This document shows, in pieces, positions 24,941 to 32,952 of a stretch of 64,000 nt of DNA. Both the position numbers and the translations under genes were made by a program. The stretch covers positions 434,001 through 498,000 of the forward strand of contig MPOA01000006.1 of NCBI GenBank assembly GCA_001899445.1. Reading direction: 5' to 3'. The notes below the pieces were generated by a model, which was given only the letters and a program-made list of their open reading frames with translations, ran no database searches and was not told where the DNA came from. The DNA is from Candidatus Desulfopertinax cowenii. GTDB lineage: Bacteria > Bacillota > Desulfotomaculia > Desulfotomaculales > Desulforudaceae. Within the stretch, counting starts at the first letter, position 1, and each line of letters starts with the position of its first letter.

Positions 24941-25369
24941 ATGTTTAACAAGGTCCTGGTGGCCACTGACGGTTCAGATAACGCCCTCGCAGCAACCAAG
25001 TACGCACTAAACCTGAAGCGGCATCGCCCGGAAGCCAAGATTATCCTTATAAACGTGTATAGAATTCCGAACTTGCGCGAATATGACGTGAACGTTAGCG
25101 TCGAGGGCGCCTTCCGTAAACGGGGCGAGGAAGTGGTAAACGAGGCGGCCGCACTATTCGAGAAAGAAAATTTTTCGGTTGAAAAGGTCTGCGTGCCCGG
25201 CGACCCCGCGGAAGTGATCTGCCGGTACGCCCGCGAGCAGGAATGTGACCATATCATCATCGGGGCGACTGGTCAAAACCGGCTTGGTGCTCTTCTGTTC
25301 GGAAGCGTGGCCCGCAAGGTAACCCTGATGGCCGACCGTCCGGTGATTCTTATCTGTAGTTCGTGCTAG
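24941..25369 (+). CDS. Universal stress protein UspA family
   Basis: This cytoplasmic stress protein (142 aa) has the nucleotide-binding Rossmann-like fold. The ATP-binding signature G-x2-G-x9-GS is present in GATGQNRLGALLFGS, and the N-terminal VLVATDGSDNA strand-loop is typical. GGGAGGG precedes the ATG by 9 bases, and a good promoter lies upstream. It is monocistronic and convergent with treT. Confidence 0.9.
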   Translation: MFNKVLVATDGSDNALAATKYALNLKRHRPEAKIILINVYRIPNLREYDVNVSVEGAFRKRGEEVVNEAAALFEKENFSVEKVCVPGDPAEVICRYAREQECDHIIIGATGQNRLGALLFGSVARKVTLMADRPVILICSSC

Positions 25370-25397
25370 TGAAACTAACCGAGCGACCGCACCCGTT

Positions 25398-26645
25398 TCA
25401 GCCCACACTGAGCTGGATGCGGTCCTCGTTTTGCCGATCCAGCACCAGCATCAGGGCCAGGTTCTCACGCAACTGCCGGGTAACGAGGAAGTTTTCCCGG
25501 ACGAACTCTCTGGCCTTCTGCCCCATCTCCTGGAGCTTGTCGCGGTGCTGGAGCAGATAACGGGTGCGCAGGGCCGCGCCCTCCGGGGTGTTGACCAGGA
25601 AACCGGTATGGTGGTTAATCACCTGCAGCCGGATGCCTCCGGTGTCGCCCCCGATCACCGGTTTGCCCTTCCACATCCCCTCGGTGACCGTTAGGCCGAA
25701 TCCTTCCTTAATGGACTTTTGGAGCACGATATCAGCAGCCCGCTGTAGCGCGTTGATGGTCCGGTGGGCGTCGGCGGGCAGCGCGAGGATGTGGATGTCC
25801 GGATCGTCCGCTCTCGCGGCCCGGACTTCCTCCAGCACGGTCTCCCCCTCCGGATCGTCCGTGGCGCCGCCCCCGGCAAGCACTAGCTGCAGCGTGGGCA
25901 CGAACGTTTTCGCCAACCGGTAGGACTGAATTACCCCCAGTGGATCTTTAAAGCGGTCGAAACGGGACACCTGCAGCATGATCGGACGGTCGGTATCCAG
26001 GCCGAAACGGTCACACACCGCTTTGATCTCTGCGGCCGGGAGTTCAATGTTTTTCTCGCTCAAGGGGTCGATGCTAGGTGCGATCAGGTACTGCGGGTGC
26101 GGCAGGGACTGCGAGAAGGCCGCCAGCGAAAACACACTGGCGTCATAAGCCGAAACAAAGTTCCGCAGGCGCTTCCAAACCGGCCGGTAGGGATGACTGA
26201 TGTCAATATGGCAACGCCAGACCCACTTTCCTTTCCGGTTCGGGCACAGCTTCAGAAGCGGTACCGGTTGCGGATCATGGATGAACACCACGTCGGCTTC
26301 CTCCAGAATAGGACGGAGCCTTTCCGCGTTCCGGGCGTTGGTCTCCTCGAAAACCCTGAACAATGCGTTGCTCACGTTCACCGGGCTGCCCTGCAACGCA
26401 TTGTGGAAGCTTTTGGTGCACCTGTAAAAGTCCGCTTCGCCGGTGATCACCTCCCAGCGGGCGTCAATCCCTAACTCCCGCTTAAGGGGCACCAGCTTGG
26501 TGAGGATTTCCGCAACGCCCCCGCCAATCCGGGTTGAATTAACGTGCACCACCTGCATTCCTTTCAGCGGGGCCGACAACCGGCACAGGTGGTTCACCAC
26601 GCCCTCGCCAGCCACTGCGGCGTAAGATTCTAACAGGGTGGTCAT
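25398..26645 (-). CDS. treT: Trehalose glycosyltransferring synthase (TreT-like, GT4)
   Basis: TreT makes trehalose from an NDP-glucose and glucose. This 415-aa protein has the TreT-type N-terminus HVNSTRIGGGVAEILTKLVP and HDPQPVPLL. The GT4 donor-site pattern is KEGFGLTVTEGMWKGKPVIG. Other glycosyltransferases share the GT4 part, but the N-terminal motifs are specific for TreT. The ATG at 26645 overlaps the stop of the upstream gene as ATGA, so the two are co-translated. Trehalose would serve as compatible solute or reserve; that is inference. Confidence 0.88.
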   Translation of the reverse strand: MTTLLESYAAVAGEGVVNHLCRLSAPLKGMQVVHVNSTRIGGGVAEILTKLVPLKRELGIDARWEVITGEADFYRCTKSFHNALQGSPVNVSNALFRVFEETNARNAERLRPILEEADVVFIHDPQPVPLLKLCPNRKGKWVWRCHIDISHPYRPVWKRLRNFVSAYDASVFSLAAFSQSLPHPQYLIAPSIDPLSEKNIELPAAEIKAVCDRFGLDTDRPIMLQVSRFDRFKDPLGVIQSYRLAKTFVPTLQLVLAGGGATDDPEGETVLEEVRAARADDPDIHILALPADAHRTINALQRAADIVLQKSIKEGFGLTVTEGMWKGKPVIGGDTGGIRLQVINHHTGFLVNTPEGAALRTRYLLQHRDKLQEMGQKAREFVRENFLVTRQLRENLALMLVLDRQNEDRIQLSVG

Positions 26646-27319
26646 GTATATCCTCTCCCGAAATATTCGCTGAACAGTGAAGCCAGTTGCTGCCGCAGTT
26701 CGGTCAGCACGACAAAGTAAGGGTCCACCGACGCCAGTCGGTCACACAGGTCCGCGTACTCGGGGCTGAATCCCGCCAGCCAGGCGCGGAAATCGTCGCT
26801 ACCGTCAGAAGTGCAGCGGCGAGCGTCGATGAAGTGGTAAAAGATGCTGCCCACCGGCATCCTGGGTACGATGGCGGCCAGTTCTTCCGGATCCCTGATC
26901 CGCCACGGGGTATCGAACAGGATGATCTGGGCACGGATGAACTGAAACTGTTGATCGGTCTTGGACCAAGGCACGAATTCGGTCTCGTCCAGCCGCTCCT
27001 CGATCACCTCGATCAGTTCCCGGCGCAACAACTCCAGGTCGCAGTAGTCCGTGGGGTTGATCACGCCGAGCCGCTCGGCCAGCCGCTTGTCGTGCAGCCC
27101 GTGGTTCGCCCAGGCTGCGAAGTCGTTGTTGTACTCCGGGTCATCGAAACGCGAGCGCAAAAGCCCCCCCCAGAAGTGGTAGTAAATGCTACCGGGATGA
27201 ACGGTCTGTAAATTATCCCGGAGTTCCCGCAGGTTTTGCGCCCGCCTGCCGGTGGCAATGGCGATCAGGGTACAGTCTTTGATAACCAGGGGCTTTGGTC
27301 CCTTACGCTTAGAGAACAT
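26642..27319 (-). CDS. DUF5752-type protein co-translated with treT
   Basis: This soluble protein of 225 aa appears to hold two related halves: SIYYHFWGGLLRSRFDDPEYNNDF and, later, SIFYHFIDARRC with SDDFRAWL. That suggests an internal duplication. It resembles DUF5752-type proteins that occur beside TreT; the assignment is from memory of the motif and not from a search. The ATG at 27319 has GGGGAGAG 5 bases upstream. The ATGA overlap with treT makes a regulatory or structural role with TreT likely. Confidence 0.75.
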   Translation of the reverse strand: MFSKRKGPKPLVIKDCTLIAIATGRRAQNLRELRDNLQTVHPGSIYYHFWGGLLRSRFDDPEYNNDFAAWANHGLHDKRLAERLGVINPTDYCDLELLRRELIEVIEERLDETEFVPWSKTDQQFQFIRAQIILFDTPWRIRDPEELAAIVPRMPVGSIFYHFIDARRCTSDGSDDFRAWLAGFSPEYADLCDRLASVDPYFVVLTELRQQLASLFSEYFGRGYT

Positions 27320-27729
27320 TTTCTCTCCCCATAAAACAAACCAGAATATTAGCGGTTTGCGTTTTAGTTTCGCCACAATTTGTCCCCGAGATACCAGGAC
27401 CCGCCGCGAGTCCATCAACTCCCTAAACCTGGGTAGACCCCCCATGCCGCCCTTGGGCGGCACCACGAAGGACGAAAATTCAAGCGCTATTTTCAGGATA
27501 TAGTCAATGGCGGCAAACTGTTCGCCAAAAACGTGGCGTTACAAATGGGCGCTTAAAAAATGGGAGAACAATGCGCTACTTCTTGAAATCTTACCCAAGG
27601 GGATCCGGCAAATCTTCCGAGGGGATGTGTTTTGCGAATGTCGTTTCTCAAATTTTTCTCAAATCGGGCCGGCGAAAACGAAACGGCAGGAGTTTCCAGC
27701 CCGGAAACCCTTGCCGTTGCTTGTTTTCC
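27320..27729. other. Gene-poor leader region of the treT unit
   Basis: This 410-base stretch has no supported gene. It holds an 18-base perfect hairpin, TGCCGCCC-TT-GGGCGGCA, at 27445-27462 and AT-rich segments. It may include the promoter of the DUF5752-treT unit. No known riboswitch core was recognised. Confidence 0.4.
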
Positions 27730-27805
27730 TGGAGGCGGCGGGCGGAATTGAACCGCCGAATAACGGTTTTGCAGACCGTCGCCTTAGCCACTTGGCTACG
27801 CCGCC
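27730..27805 (-). tRNA. tRNA-Cys (GCA)
   Basis: The cloverleaf has acceptor stem GGCGGCG/CGCCGCC, U73 as expected for tRNA-Cys, and an encoded CCA. The anticodon GCA lies in loop CTGCAAA. The T-arm is GGCGG-TTCAATT-CCGCC. Confidence 0.95.
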
Positions 27806-27886
27806 CGGGTAGAGTTAATTATACCGCAACAGTCGGTAAGTTTCAAGTAGAATCCCCCGCCGGCAACAGGACAAGCCGCGACGGGC

Positions 27887-27913
27887 AAAAGAAAAGCCTG
27901 CCGGGCGGCAGGC
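27887..27913 (-). terminator. Terminator of pstS
   Basis: On the minus strand GCCTGCC-GCCC-GGCAGGC is followed by TTTTCTTTT. It lies 46 bases downstream of the pstS stop. Confidence 0.85.
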
Positions 27914-27958
27914 GCGGGATAAGGAGGGTCCGAGTTATTTCGTAACGTAACCGGTGCC

Positions 27959-28816
27959 CTACTTTACCGGAACGTAATCGGCGGCTACGATTTCCTGGCC
28001 TTCTGGGCTCAAGACAAAGTCGATGTATTCCTTTACCAAGCCAGCCGGCTCATCCTTGGTCACGTAGAGAAACGGACGAGAAATCTTGTACTCGCCGCTT
28101 ACAATATTAGCCGCGGTCGGCTCCACGCCGTCAACTGCCACCACTTTGACGGTTTCGTCCAGGTGCCCCACGGAAACATAACCGATCCCGCTCGGGTTGC
28201 GGGCCACGGCCGCCCTCACGCCGCCGGTAGACGGCTGGACGATCGCCCGTTTCGAAATCTTGGCCTCCTTGCCCATCACGATTTTCGCGAAGGCGCCACG
28301 GGTACCGGAGCCTTCTTCGCGGGTGATCACGGCGATCGCTTGGTCGCTGCCGCCGACCTCCTTCCAGTTGGTGATTTCACCGGCGTAGATCTTGCGCACC
28401 TGTTCCAGAGTCAGGTCGGTAATTTCGTTCTGCGGGTGCACCACGATCGCGATGCCGTCACTGGCGATCTGGATTCTTTTCACCTGCGCCGCCTCCTCAT
28501 CCTTGAGTTCGCGGGAAGAAGCGCCGATGTCGGCGATCCCGTCAATGGCCGCCTTGATCCCTTGGCTGGAACCACCGCCCTGCACGTTGACGGTGACCTT
28601 GGGGTGTTGCGCCATGAACGCCTCGGCTAACAGCTCGGAGAGCGGCTGCACCGAAGTGGAACCGGCGATGGTAATATTACCCTGCAATTCACCGTTTTTC
28701 GCGCCGTCCCCGTCCCCGGCCGGGGGCCCGTCCGTCGCCTGGCCGCCGCAGCCGGTGACCGTCACCAGGGCAAACAGCGTGAGCACTACCAGCATCAATA
28801 CTTTCGACCTAAACAT
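27959..28816 (-). CDS. pstS: Phosphate ABC transporter substrate-binding lipoprotein
   Basis: PstS captures phosphate outside the membrane and feeds PstCA. The protein has 285 aa. Its signal peptide ends in VTGC (lipobox), followed by a Gly/Asp-rich linker. Phosphate-binding segments are ITIAGSTSVQPL, GGGSSQGIKA, IGASSREL and EEGSGTRGAF. It is separated from pstC-pstA by a phosphoesterase gene and has its own upstream Pho-box-like repeat and downstream terminator, so it can be transcribed alone in larger amounts. Confidence 0.95.
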   Translation of the reverse strand: MFRSKVLMLVVLTLFALVTVTGCGGQATDGPPAGDGDGAKNGELQGNITIAGSTSVQPLSELLAEAFMAQHPKVTVNVQGGGSSQGIKAAIDGIADIGASSRELKDEEAAQVKRIQIASDGIAIVVHPQNEITDLTLEQVRKIYAGEITNWKEVGGSDQAIAVITREEGSGTRGAFAKIVMGKEAKISKRAIVQPSTGGVRAAVARNPSGIGYVSVGHLDETVKVVAVDGVEPTAANIVSGEYKISRPFLYVTKDEPAGLVKEYIDFVLSPEGQEIVAADYVPVK

Positions 28817-28877
28817 CTCTTGACAAATACCTCCTTAATTGTAAACTTGCTTCCGCCAATTACCATACCTTCCGGGT

Positions 28878-28916
28878 GTTAAAAAAAGGTTATCGTTAGA
28901 TTAAAGCTCCATTAAA
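28878..28916 (-). promoter_or_regulatory. Pho-box-like operator of pstS
   Basis: Read on the plus strand, four hexamers start exactly 11 bases apart: GTTAAA (28878), GTTATC (28889), ATTAAA (28900) and ATTAAA (28911). This is the helical spacing bound by PhoP/PhoB-type response regulators. It is 62 bases upstream of the pstS start. A matching array stands upstream of pstC. Confidence 0.7.
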
Positions 28917-28961
28917 AAACCGTGTCCCGTTGGGCGCGGTGCTGATCGCCGGTTACCCAAC

Positions 28962-29687
28962 TTAACTTATATGACTTCCCGTCCGTAGCACTTCGGCCAG
29001 CACCGCGGGCAACCCCGACCGGACCAGTTCCACGGCGGCGGCCTCCACGTCGTAGTTTACCCGGACGATCTCCACCCGCAACTGGTCGCCGGTAAACTCC
29101 ACCTGCACGTAGGCGGCCCGCGGGTCCCCATCCCGGGGCTGGCCAACGCTCCCGGCGTTGATCAAGTGCCGGCCCTCAATCTGCCGGTGGTAGGGCCGGT
29201 GGGTATGTCCCACGATCAGCACACCGGCCTCCGCTTGCTGCAAAACTTCCCGCAGCTGCTCCGCGGGCATAGCCTCGTAAAGATATTCGTCCAGCCGCCG
29301 CGGGCTGCCGTGGGTCAGGAGGATCTCAAAGCCCCCGGCCCGCAGCCGGAGCGTGGGCGGCAGTTGCTGCAGAAATGCCTGGTTGTCCAGGTCCAGGTGG
29401 GCACTGGTCCAGGCTAGGGAGGCGGTACCCACCGCCATACTCCGTTCGTCGGGGTAGTCGCATCCGCAAACCAGCCGGGCGTTGGCCACCGCGTCGTCGT
29501 AATTCCCCTGCACGCACCGGATTCCCAGTGCCCGGATCTGCTTCGTCACTTCGTTCGGATGCGGTCCGTACCCGACTAGGTCCCCGGCACAGACGATCTC
29601 GTCAGCGCCCCGTTTCTGGATGTCCGCCAGTACGGACTCCAGGGCGTAAAGGTTGGCGTGGAGGTCGGAAATCACCGCGATTTTCAT
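28962..29687 (-). CDS. Calcineurin-like metallophosphoesterase (YfcE/MJ0936 type)
   Basis: This dinuclear-metal phosphodiesterase or phosphatase has 241 aa. All ligand motifs are visible: DLHAN, GDLVGYG, GNYDD, THGSP and GHTHRP. The substrate is unknown. It lies 12 bases after pstA and before pstS, within the Pst locus, where pstB is usually found. A role in phosphate scavenging under Pho control is likely but inferred. Confidence 0.9.
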   Translation of the reverse strand: MKIAVISDLHANLYALESVLADIQKRGADEIVCAGDLVGYGPHPNEVTKQIRALGIRCVQGNYDDAVANARLVCGCDYPDERSMAVGTASLAWTSAHLDLDNQAFLQQLPPTLRLRAGGFEILLTHGSPRRLDEYLYEAMPAEQLREVLQQAEAGVLIVGHTHRPYHRQIEGRHLINAGSVGQPRDGDPRAAYVQVEFTGDQLRVEIVRVNYDVEAAAVELVRSGLPAVLAEVLRTGSHIS

Positions 29688-29699
29688 TCTTCACCTACT

Positions 29700-30557
29700 C
29701 TAACTTTTGCCCTGTCGCTTGGCGATCATCACGTTCATCAGGTACATAGCCGCGGTATTCACCAGCAGGATCAGAATGATCAACACACAGGCGGTGGCGT
29801 ACGCTTTTTCCATGGATATCCCCTCGGCCACCAGGATGTACAGGTGCAGGGGCAGGCTGCGCACCGGATCCATAATCGAGGTGGGCAACGCCAGCGAACT
29901 GCCGGCGGTGAACATAATCGCGGCCGTTTCCCCCGCCGCCTTGCCCAGGGCCAGAATGATCCCGGTAAAAATGCCGGGTGCGGCCGCGGGTAAAACAACC
30001 CTGGCCACGGTTTGCCACCTGGTGGCTCCCAGAGATAGACTGGCCTCCCGGTACTGCCGGGGCACACTTTTGATGGCCTCTTCGGTGGCCTTGATGGTGT
30101 ACGGCAGGATCATAAAGGCCAAAGTCAGGCCACCGGAGAGAATGGACCACCGGAAGCCGCAGAAAATGACGAGAAAGGCGAACCCGAACAGACCGAAGAT
30201 GATCGAGGGAACGCCGGCCAACGTGTCTACCCCAAACCGGATGATCCGGACGAAAGGGCCGGAACGGGTATATTCAGTTAGGTAAGTCGCCGCCAGGATG
30301 CCGGCCGGGGCAGCCACCGCCAGCGCCAGCCCCACCAAGCACGCGGTACCTACGATGGCCGGAAAGATCCCGCCGGCGCGCCCCATGTCTTTGGGATAAG
30401 ATAGCAAAAACTCCAGATTCACGTGTCCAATGCCATAATAGAGGATGTGCGCGAAGATGCCAAAGAGGCTGCCAAACACCACCAACACCGAAAAGTAAAT
30501 AAAAACCCTGGCCACCGTTTCCTCGATCCGCAAACCCAGGCGCGCACTCGTACGCAT
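29700..30557 (-). CDS. pstA: Phosphate ABC transporter permease PstA
   Basis: This is an inner-membrane permease subunit (285 aa) with about six helices. It carries the permease EAA loop (EASLSLGATRWQTVARVVLPAAAPGI) and the family segment TLAGVPSIIFGLFGFA. The ATG follows the pstC stop directly, with no gap. The ABC ATPase pstB and regulator phoU are not in this cluster. Confidence 0.94.
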   Translation of the reverse strand: MRTSARLGLRIEETVARVFIYFSVLVVFGSLFGIFAHILYYGIGHVNLEFLLSYPKDMGRAGGIFPAIVGTACLVGLALAVAAPAGILAATYLTEYTRSGPFVRIIRFGVDTLAGVPSIIFGLFGFAFLVIFCGFRWSILSGGLTLAFMILPYTIKATEEAIKSVPRQYREASLSLGATRWQTVARVVLPAAAPGIFTGIILALGKAAGETAAIMFTAGSSLALPTSIMDPVRSLPLHLYILVAEGISMEKAYATACVLIILILLVNTAAMYLMNVMIAKRQGKS

Positions 30558-31412
30558 TTAAGTCTCCATCCTTTTCGGCAACATGTACAGCAGCGCGTTC
30601 AGAAACATGATTACCAGGAACAGAATGATCCCCGTGGCAAACAGCGCCCGGGTGTGATCACCATAAGCGTAGCCCATCTCCAGCGCGATGTTGGCGGTGA
30701 GCGTACGGAGCGGGTCTAGAATGGAAGTCGGAATGGCCGCCACGTTGCCGGCCACCATCAGGATGGCCATGGTCTCTCCAATCGCCCGCCCCAAACTCAG
30801 GACCACCGCGGCCAGAATACCCGAGCGAGCCGCCGGCAGCAGCACCTTCTTGATGGTCTGCCAGTGGGTCGCCCCGAGCGCCAACGAACCTTCCTTGTAG
30901 GCGCGAGGCACCGCCCGGATGGCATCTTCCGAAATGCCGATGAGCGTGGGCAGGATCATCAGGGCCAGGACCAGTGCCCCGGCCAGTAGACTGAAGCCCC
31001 AGCCGCCGAAATGATTCATGATGAAAGGTACCATCACGACCACGCCAAAGAATCCGTAAACCACCGAAGGAATACCTTCCAGAAGCAATACCGCCGATCG
31101 GACCAGGTTGGCGAACCAGACCGGGGCGTACTCGGCCAGGTAGATGGCGCAGGCCAGGCCTACGGGTACGCCCAAAAGCAATGCCCCCATCGTTACGTAC
31201 AGGGAACCGACGATCATGGGGAAAATACCGAACTCCCCGTCTAGCGGCGCCCACGTTCCCCCAAACAAAAAAGAGAGCCCGTGGCCGGTGATGATTGGCA
31301 GACCCTCGACCGCCACAAAAGCCCCGATCAGAAACACAATCAGGATTGCGGTGGTCGTACTGAAGAACAGGCTCTTCTCGATTACCTTTTCACACCATCG
31401 CCGGTTAACCAA
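30558..31412 (-). CDS. pstC: Phosphate ABC transporter permease PstC
   Basis: This is the second permease subunit (284 aa) with six helices. Typical segments are LLLEGIPSVVYGFFGVVV and the EAA loop EGSLALGATHWQTIKKVLLPAA. It is first in the pstC-pstA-phosphoesterase unit, 49 bases downstream of a Pho-box-like array. The start codon is a GTG- or TTG-type codon near 31412; no strong ribosome-binding site was seen. Confidence 0.93.
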   Translation of the reverse strand: MVNRRWCEKVIEKSLFFSTTTAILIVFLIGAFVAVEGLPIITGHGLSFLFGGTWAPLDGEFGIFPMIVGSLYVTMGALLLGVPVGLACAIYLAEYAPVWFANLVRSAVLLLEGIPSVVYGFFGVVVMVPFIMNHFGGWGFSLLAGALVLALMILPTLIGISEDAIRAVPRAYKEGSLALGATHWQTIKKVLLPAARSGILAAVVLSLGRAIGETMAILMVAGNVAAIPTSILDPLRTLTANIALEMGYAYGDHTRALFATGIILFLVIMFLNALLYMLPKRMET

Positions 31413-31460
31413 TGTATTCGCCCCCAGGCTTGGTTCCCAGGACGATTCTATTAGCGCAAC

Positions 31461-31499
31461 GTTAAGGGATAGTTAAGAATGATTTAAATCATGGTTAAG
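31461..31499 (-). promoter_or_regulatory. Pho-box-like operator of pstC
   Basis: Read on the plus strand, four hexamers begin exactly 11 bases apart: GTTAAG (31461), GTTAAG (31472), TTTAAA (31483) and GTTAAG (31494). The same period and sequence occur upstream of pstS. This is good internal evidence for a PhoP-type regulator controlling both units. Confidence 0.75.
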
Positions 31500-31509
31500 A
31501 AACACCAAA

Positions 31510-31527
31510 GAGGCTGTCTCAAGCCTC
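31510..31527 (-). terminator. Possible weak terminator hairpin
   Basis: GAGGCT/AGCCTC with a six-base loop is followed on the minus strand by TTTGGTGTTTCTT. It would insulate the pst unit from the upstream tRNA transcript. Confidence 0.4.
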
Positions 31528-31637
31528 CTCAAATGGGGTACGTCCGCTAGTTGTTCTTGGGGCTGGGTTGCTCCGGGGTGGGCGCCCGTCCGAAAACGTG
31601 GTCTTATCAAGTAAACGCCTATGCCGGGCATACAAAA

Positions 31638-31667
31638 CAAACCCCCGGGACCACCCCGGAGGGTTTA
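31638..31667 (-). terminator. Terminator of the tRNA-Asp-Phe-Gly cluster
   Basis: On the minus strand AAACCCTCCGGG pairs with CCCGGGGGTTT around a short loop. TTTGTTTTG follows. It is 6 bases past the tRNA-Gly end. Confidence 0.8.
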
Positions 31668-31672
31668 TTTCC

Positions 31673-31747
31673 TGGAGCGGAAGACGGGATTCGAACCCGC
31701 GACCCTCGCCTTGGCAAGGCGATGCTCTACCGCTGAGCCACTTCCGC
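31673..31747 (-). tRNA. tRNA-Gly (GCC)
   Basis: Acceptor stem GCGGAAG/CTTCCGC with encoded CCA; anticodon loop TTGCCAA gives GCC. T-arm CGGGTTCGAATCCCG. It is third in a three-tRNA transcript. Confidence 0.96.
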
Positions 31748-31761
31748 ACTTCTAAACTTTC

Positions 31762-31837
31762 TGGTGCCAAGGGACGGAATCGAACCGCCGACACGGGGAT
31801 TTTCAGTCCCCTGCTCTACCAACTGAGCTACCTTGGC
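31762..31837 (-). tRNA. tRNA-Phe (GAA)
   Basis: Acceptor stem GCCAAGG/CCTTGGC, A73 and encoded CCA. The anticodon loop CTGAAAA gives GAA. It is second in the cluster. Confidence 0.96.
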
Positions 31838-31846
31838 AAAATTGAA

Positions 31847-31924
31847 TGGCGGAGCTGACGGGATTTGAACCCGCGGTCTCCTGCGTGACAGGCAGGTATG
31901 TTCACCTGGCTACACCACAGCTCC
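31847..31924 (-). tRNA. tRNA-Asp (GTC)
   Basis: Acceptor stem GGAGCTG/CAGCTCC, G73 (an Asp identity base) and encoded CCA. The anticodon loop CTGTCAC gives GTC. It is first in the cluster. Confidence 0.95.
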
Positions 31925-31989
31925 ACCGCGACTTCTATTGTACACAAACCGGTACCAAAAGTCAACGTGCCGCAAAGAAATTATGTTTA

Positions 31990-32526
31990 TTAGCGGCCGC
32001 ACTTGCCGTAAAAAGGCATCTTGTACTTGCGAATGGCAAAGGATATCTGGAGGGCGGCGGCAGCAATAAGCAGAATCAGGGTCACGGTCAGCGGGCGGCC
32101 CGCGGCGTTCTGGAGCAGCAGCGAAACGGTCAGCATGGCCAGGACGGGCATCAGGTACCAACCTTCCTGGAAGCGAAAACAATAGGCTTCTTTGCCGCCC
32201 AGCCCGCAGGAACCGACAAAAACAAAGCCCAGGCCAAGTGGCACCAGGTAATCGGGACCGTTTGTCGCTCCAACCGCCTGCAAAACACAGCCGGTCACCG
32301 CCGAAACCAGGATGATCAGTCGAATTTCCGCCATGTAAACCTGGAGAAGCCAGCCGGAGACGAGCACGCCGGCGCTGATCAGCAAGCAGCCGGCCAGCGA
32401 CCAGGCGGAGTCCAGCCGGGCAGCGTCGGGAGAGAGGACGAGCGCCGAGAGCCCCAGGGCCTGCAGGGTGAAGCCACTGCGATAGATTAATTCTACGGGC
32501 TTGCTGTGGGGTTTGATCTGGGCCAT
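31990..32526 (-). CDS. Integral membrane protein, DUF2301-like
   Basis: This 178-residue protein has about six hydrophobic segments. The region FVGSCGLGGKEAYCFRF, with two Cys and a charged KEAYC motif, recalls DUF2301-type membrane proteins known mainly from cyanobacteria; this match is from memory. The function is unknown. It lies between tRNA-Ala and the tRNA-Asp cluster on the same strand. The ATG at 32526 has a GGAGG-like site (GGAGGTTAAA) just upstream. Confidence 0.75.
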   Translation of the reverse strand: MAQIKPHSKPVELIYRSGFTLQALGLSALVLSPDAARLDSAWSLAGCLLISAGVLVSGWLLQVYMAEIRLIILVSAVTGCVLQAVGATNGPDYLVPLGLGFVFVGSCGLGGKEAYCFRFQEGWYLMPVLAMLTVSLLLQNAAGRPLTVTLILLIAAAALQISFAIRKYKMPFYGKCGR

Positions 32527-32695
32527 TTTAACCTCCAGCCAGTTAGTTTAGATAGTTTATTCTTCACAGCCCGTTGTTTTCCTCCCCGGGCTATTCCACC
32601 AGGTGGCTGGCAAGCGGGAGCAGCAGTTTGCCCCGTGTGCCCGGAAGATACATTTCTTTCAACCCACCGGCGCAACAAACCTGTCGGACATGCAA

Positions 32696-32723
32696 TTAAA
32701 ATCGCCGGGAAACAGTCCCGGCG
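32696..32723 (-). terminator. Terminator after tRNA-Ala
   Basis: On the minus strand CGCCGGGA-CTGTT-TCCCGGCG is followed by ATTTTAATT. It lies 12 bases past the tRNA end. Confidence 0.8.
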
Positions 32724-32734
32724 GGGCTTTTCGC

Positions 32735-32810
32735 TGGTGGACCCGAGGGGAATCGAACCCCTGACCTCTTGAATGCGAGTCAAGCGCTCTCCCATCTGAG
32801 CTACGGGCCC
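32735..32810 (-). tRNA. tRNA-Ala (CGC)
   Basis: Acceptor stem GGGCCCG/CGGGTCC contains the G3-U70 pair that defines alanine tRNA, and CCA is encoded. The anticodon loop CTCGCAT gives CGC. Confidence 0.95.
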
Positions 32811-32952
32811 GGATTGGGGCGGAGGAAATCCGCCGCAACTGATTGTAACACATCTAGCTATCCAAGGCAAGGAATTTACCGGCGAAGCAGAGCTGGCGCA
32901 TGCCCTGAGGTTGAACCCATCATCACCAGGAGATAAAACCGGGCATCATTTG

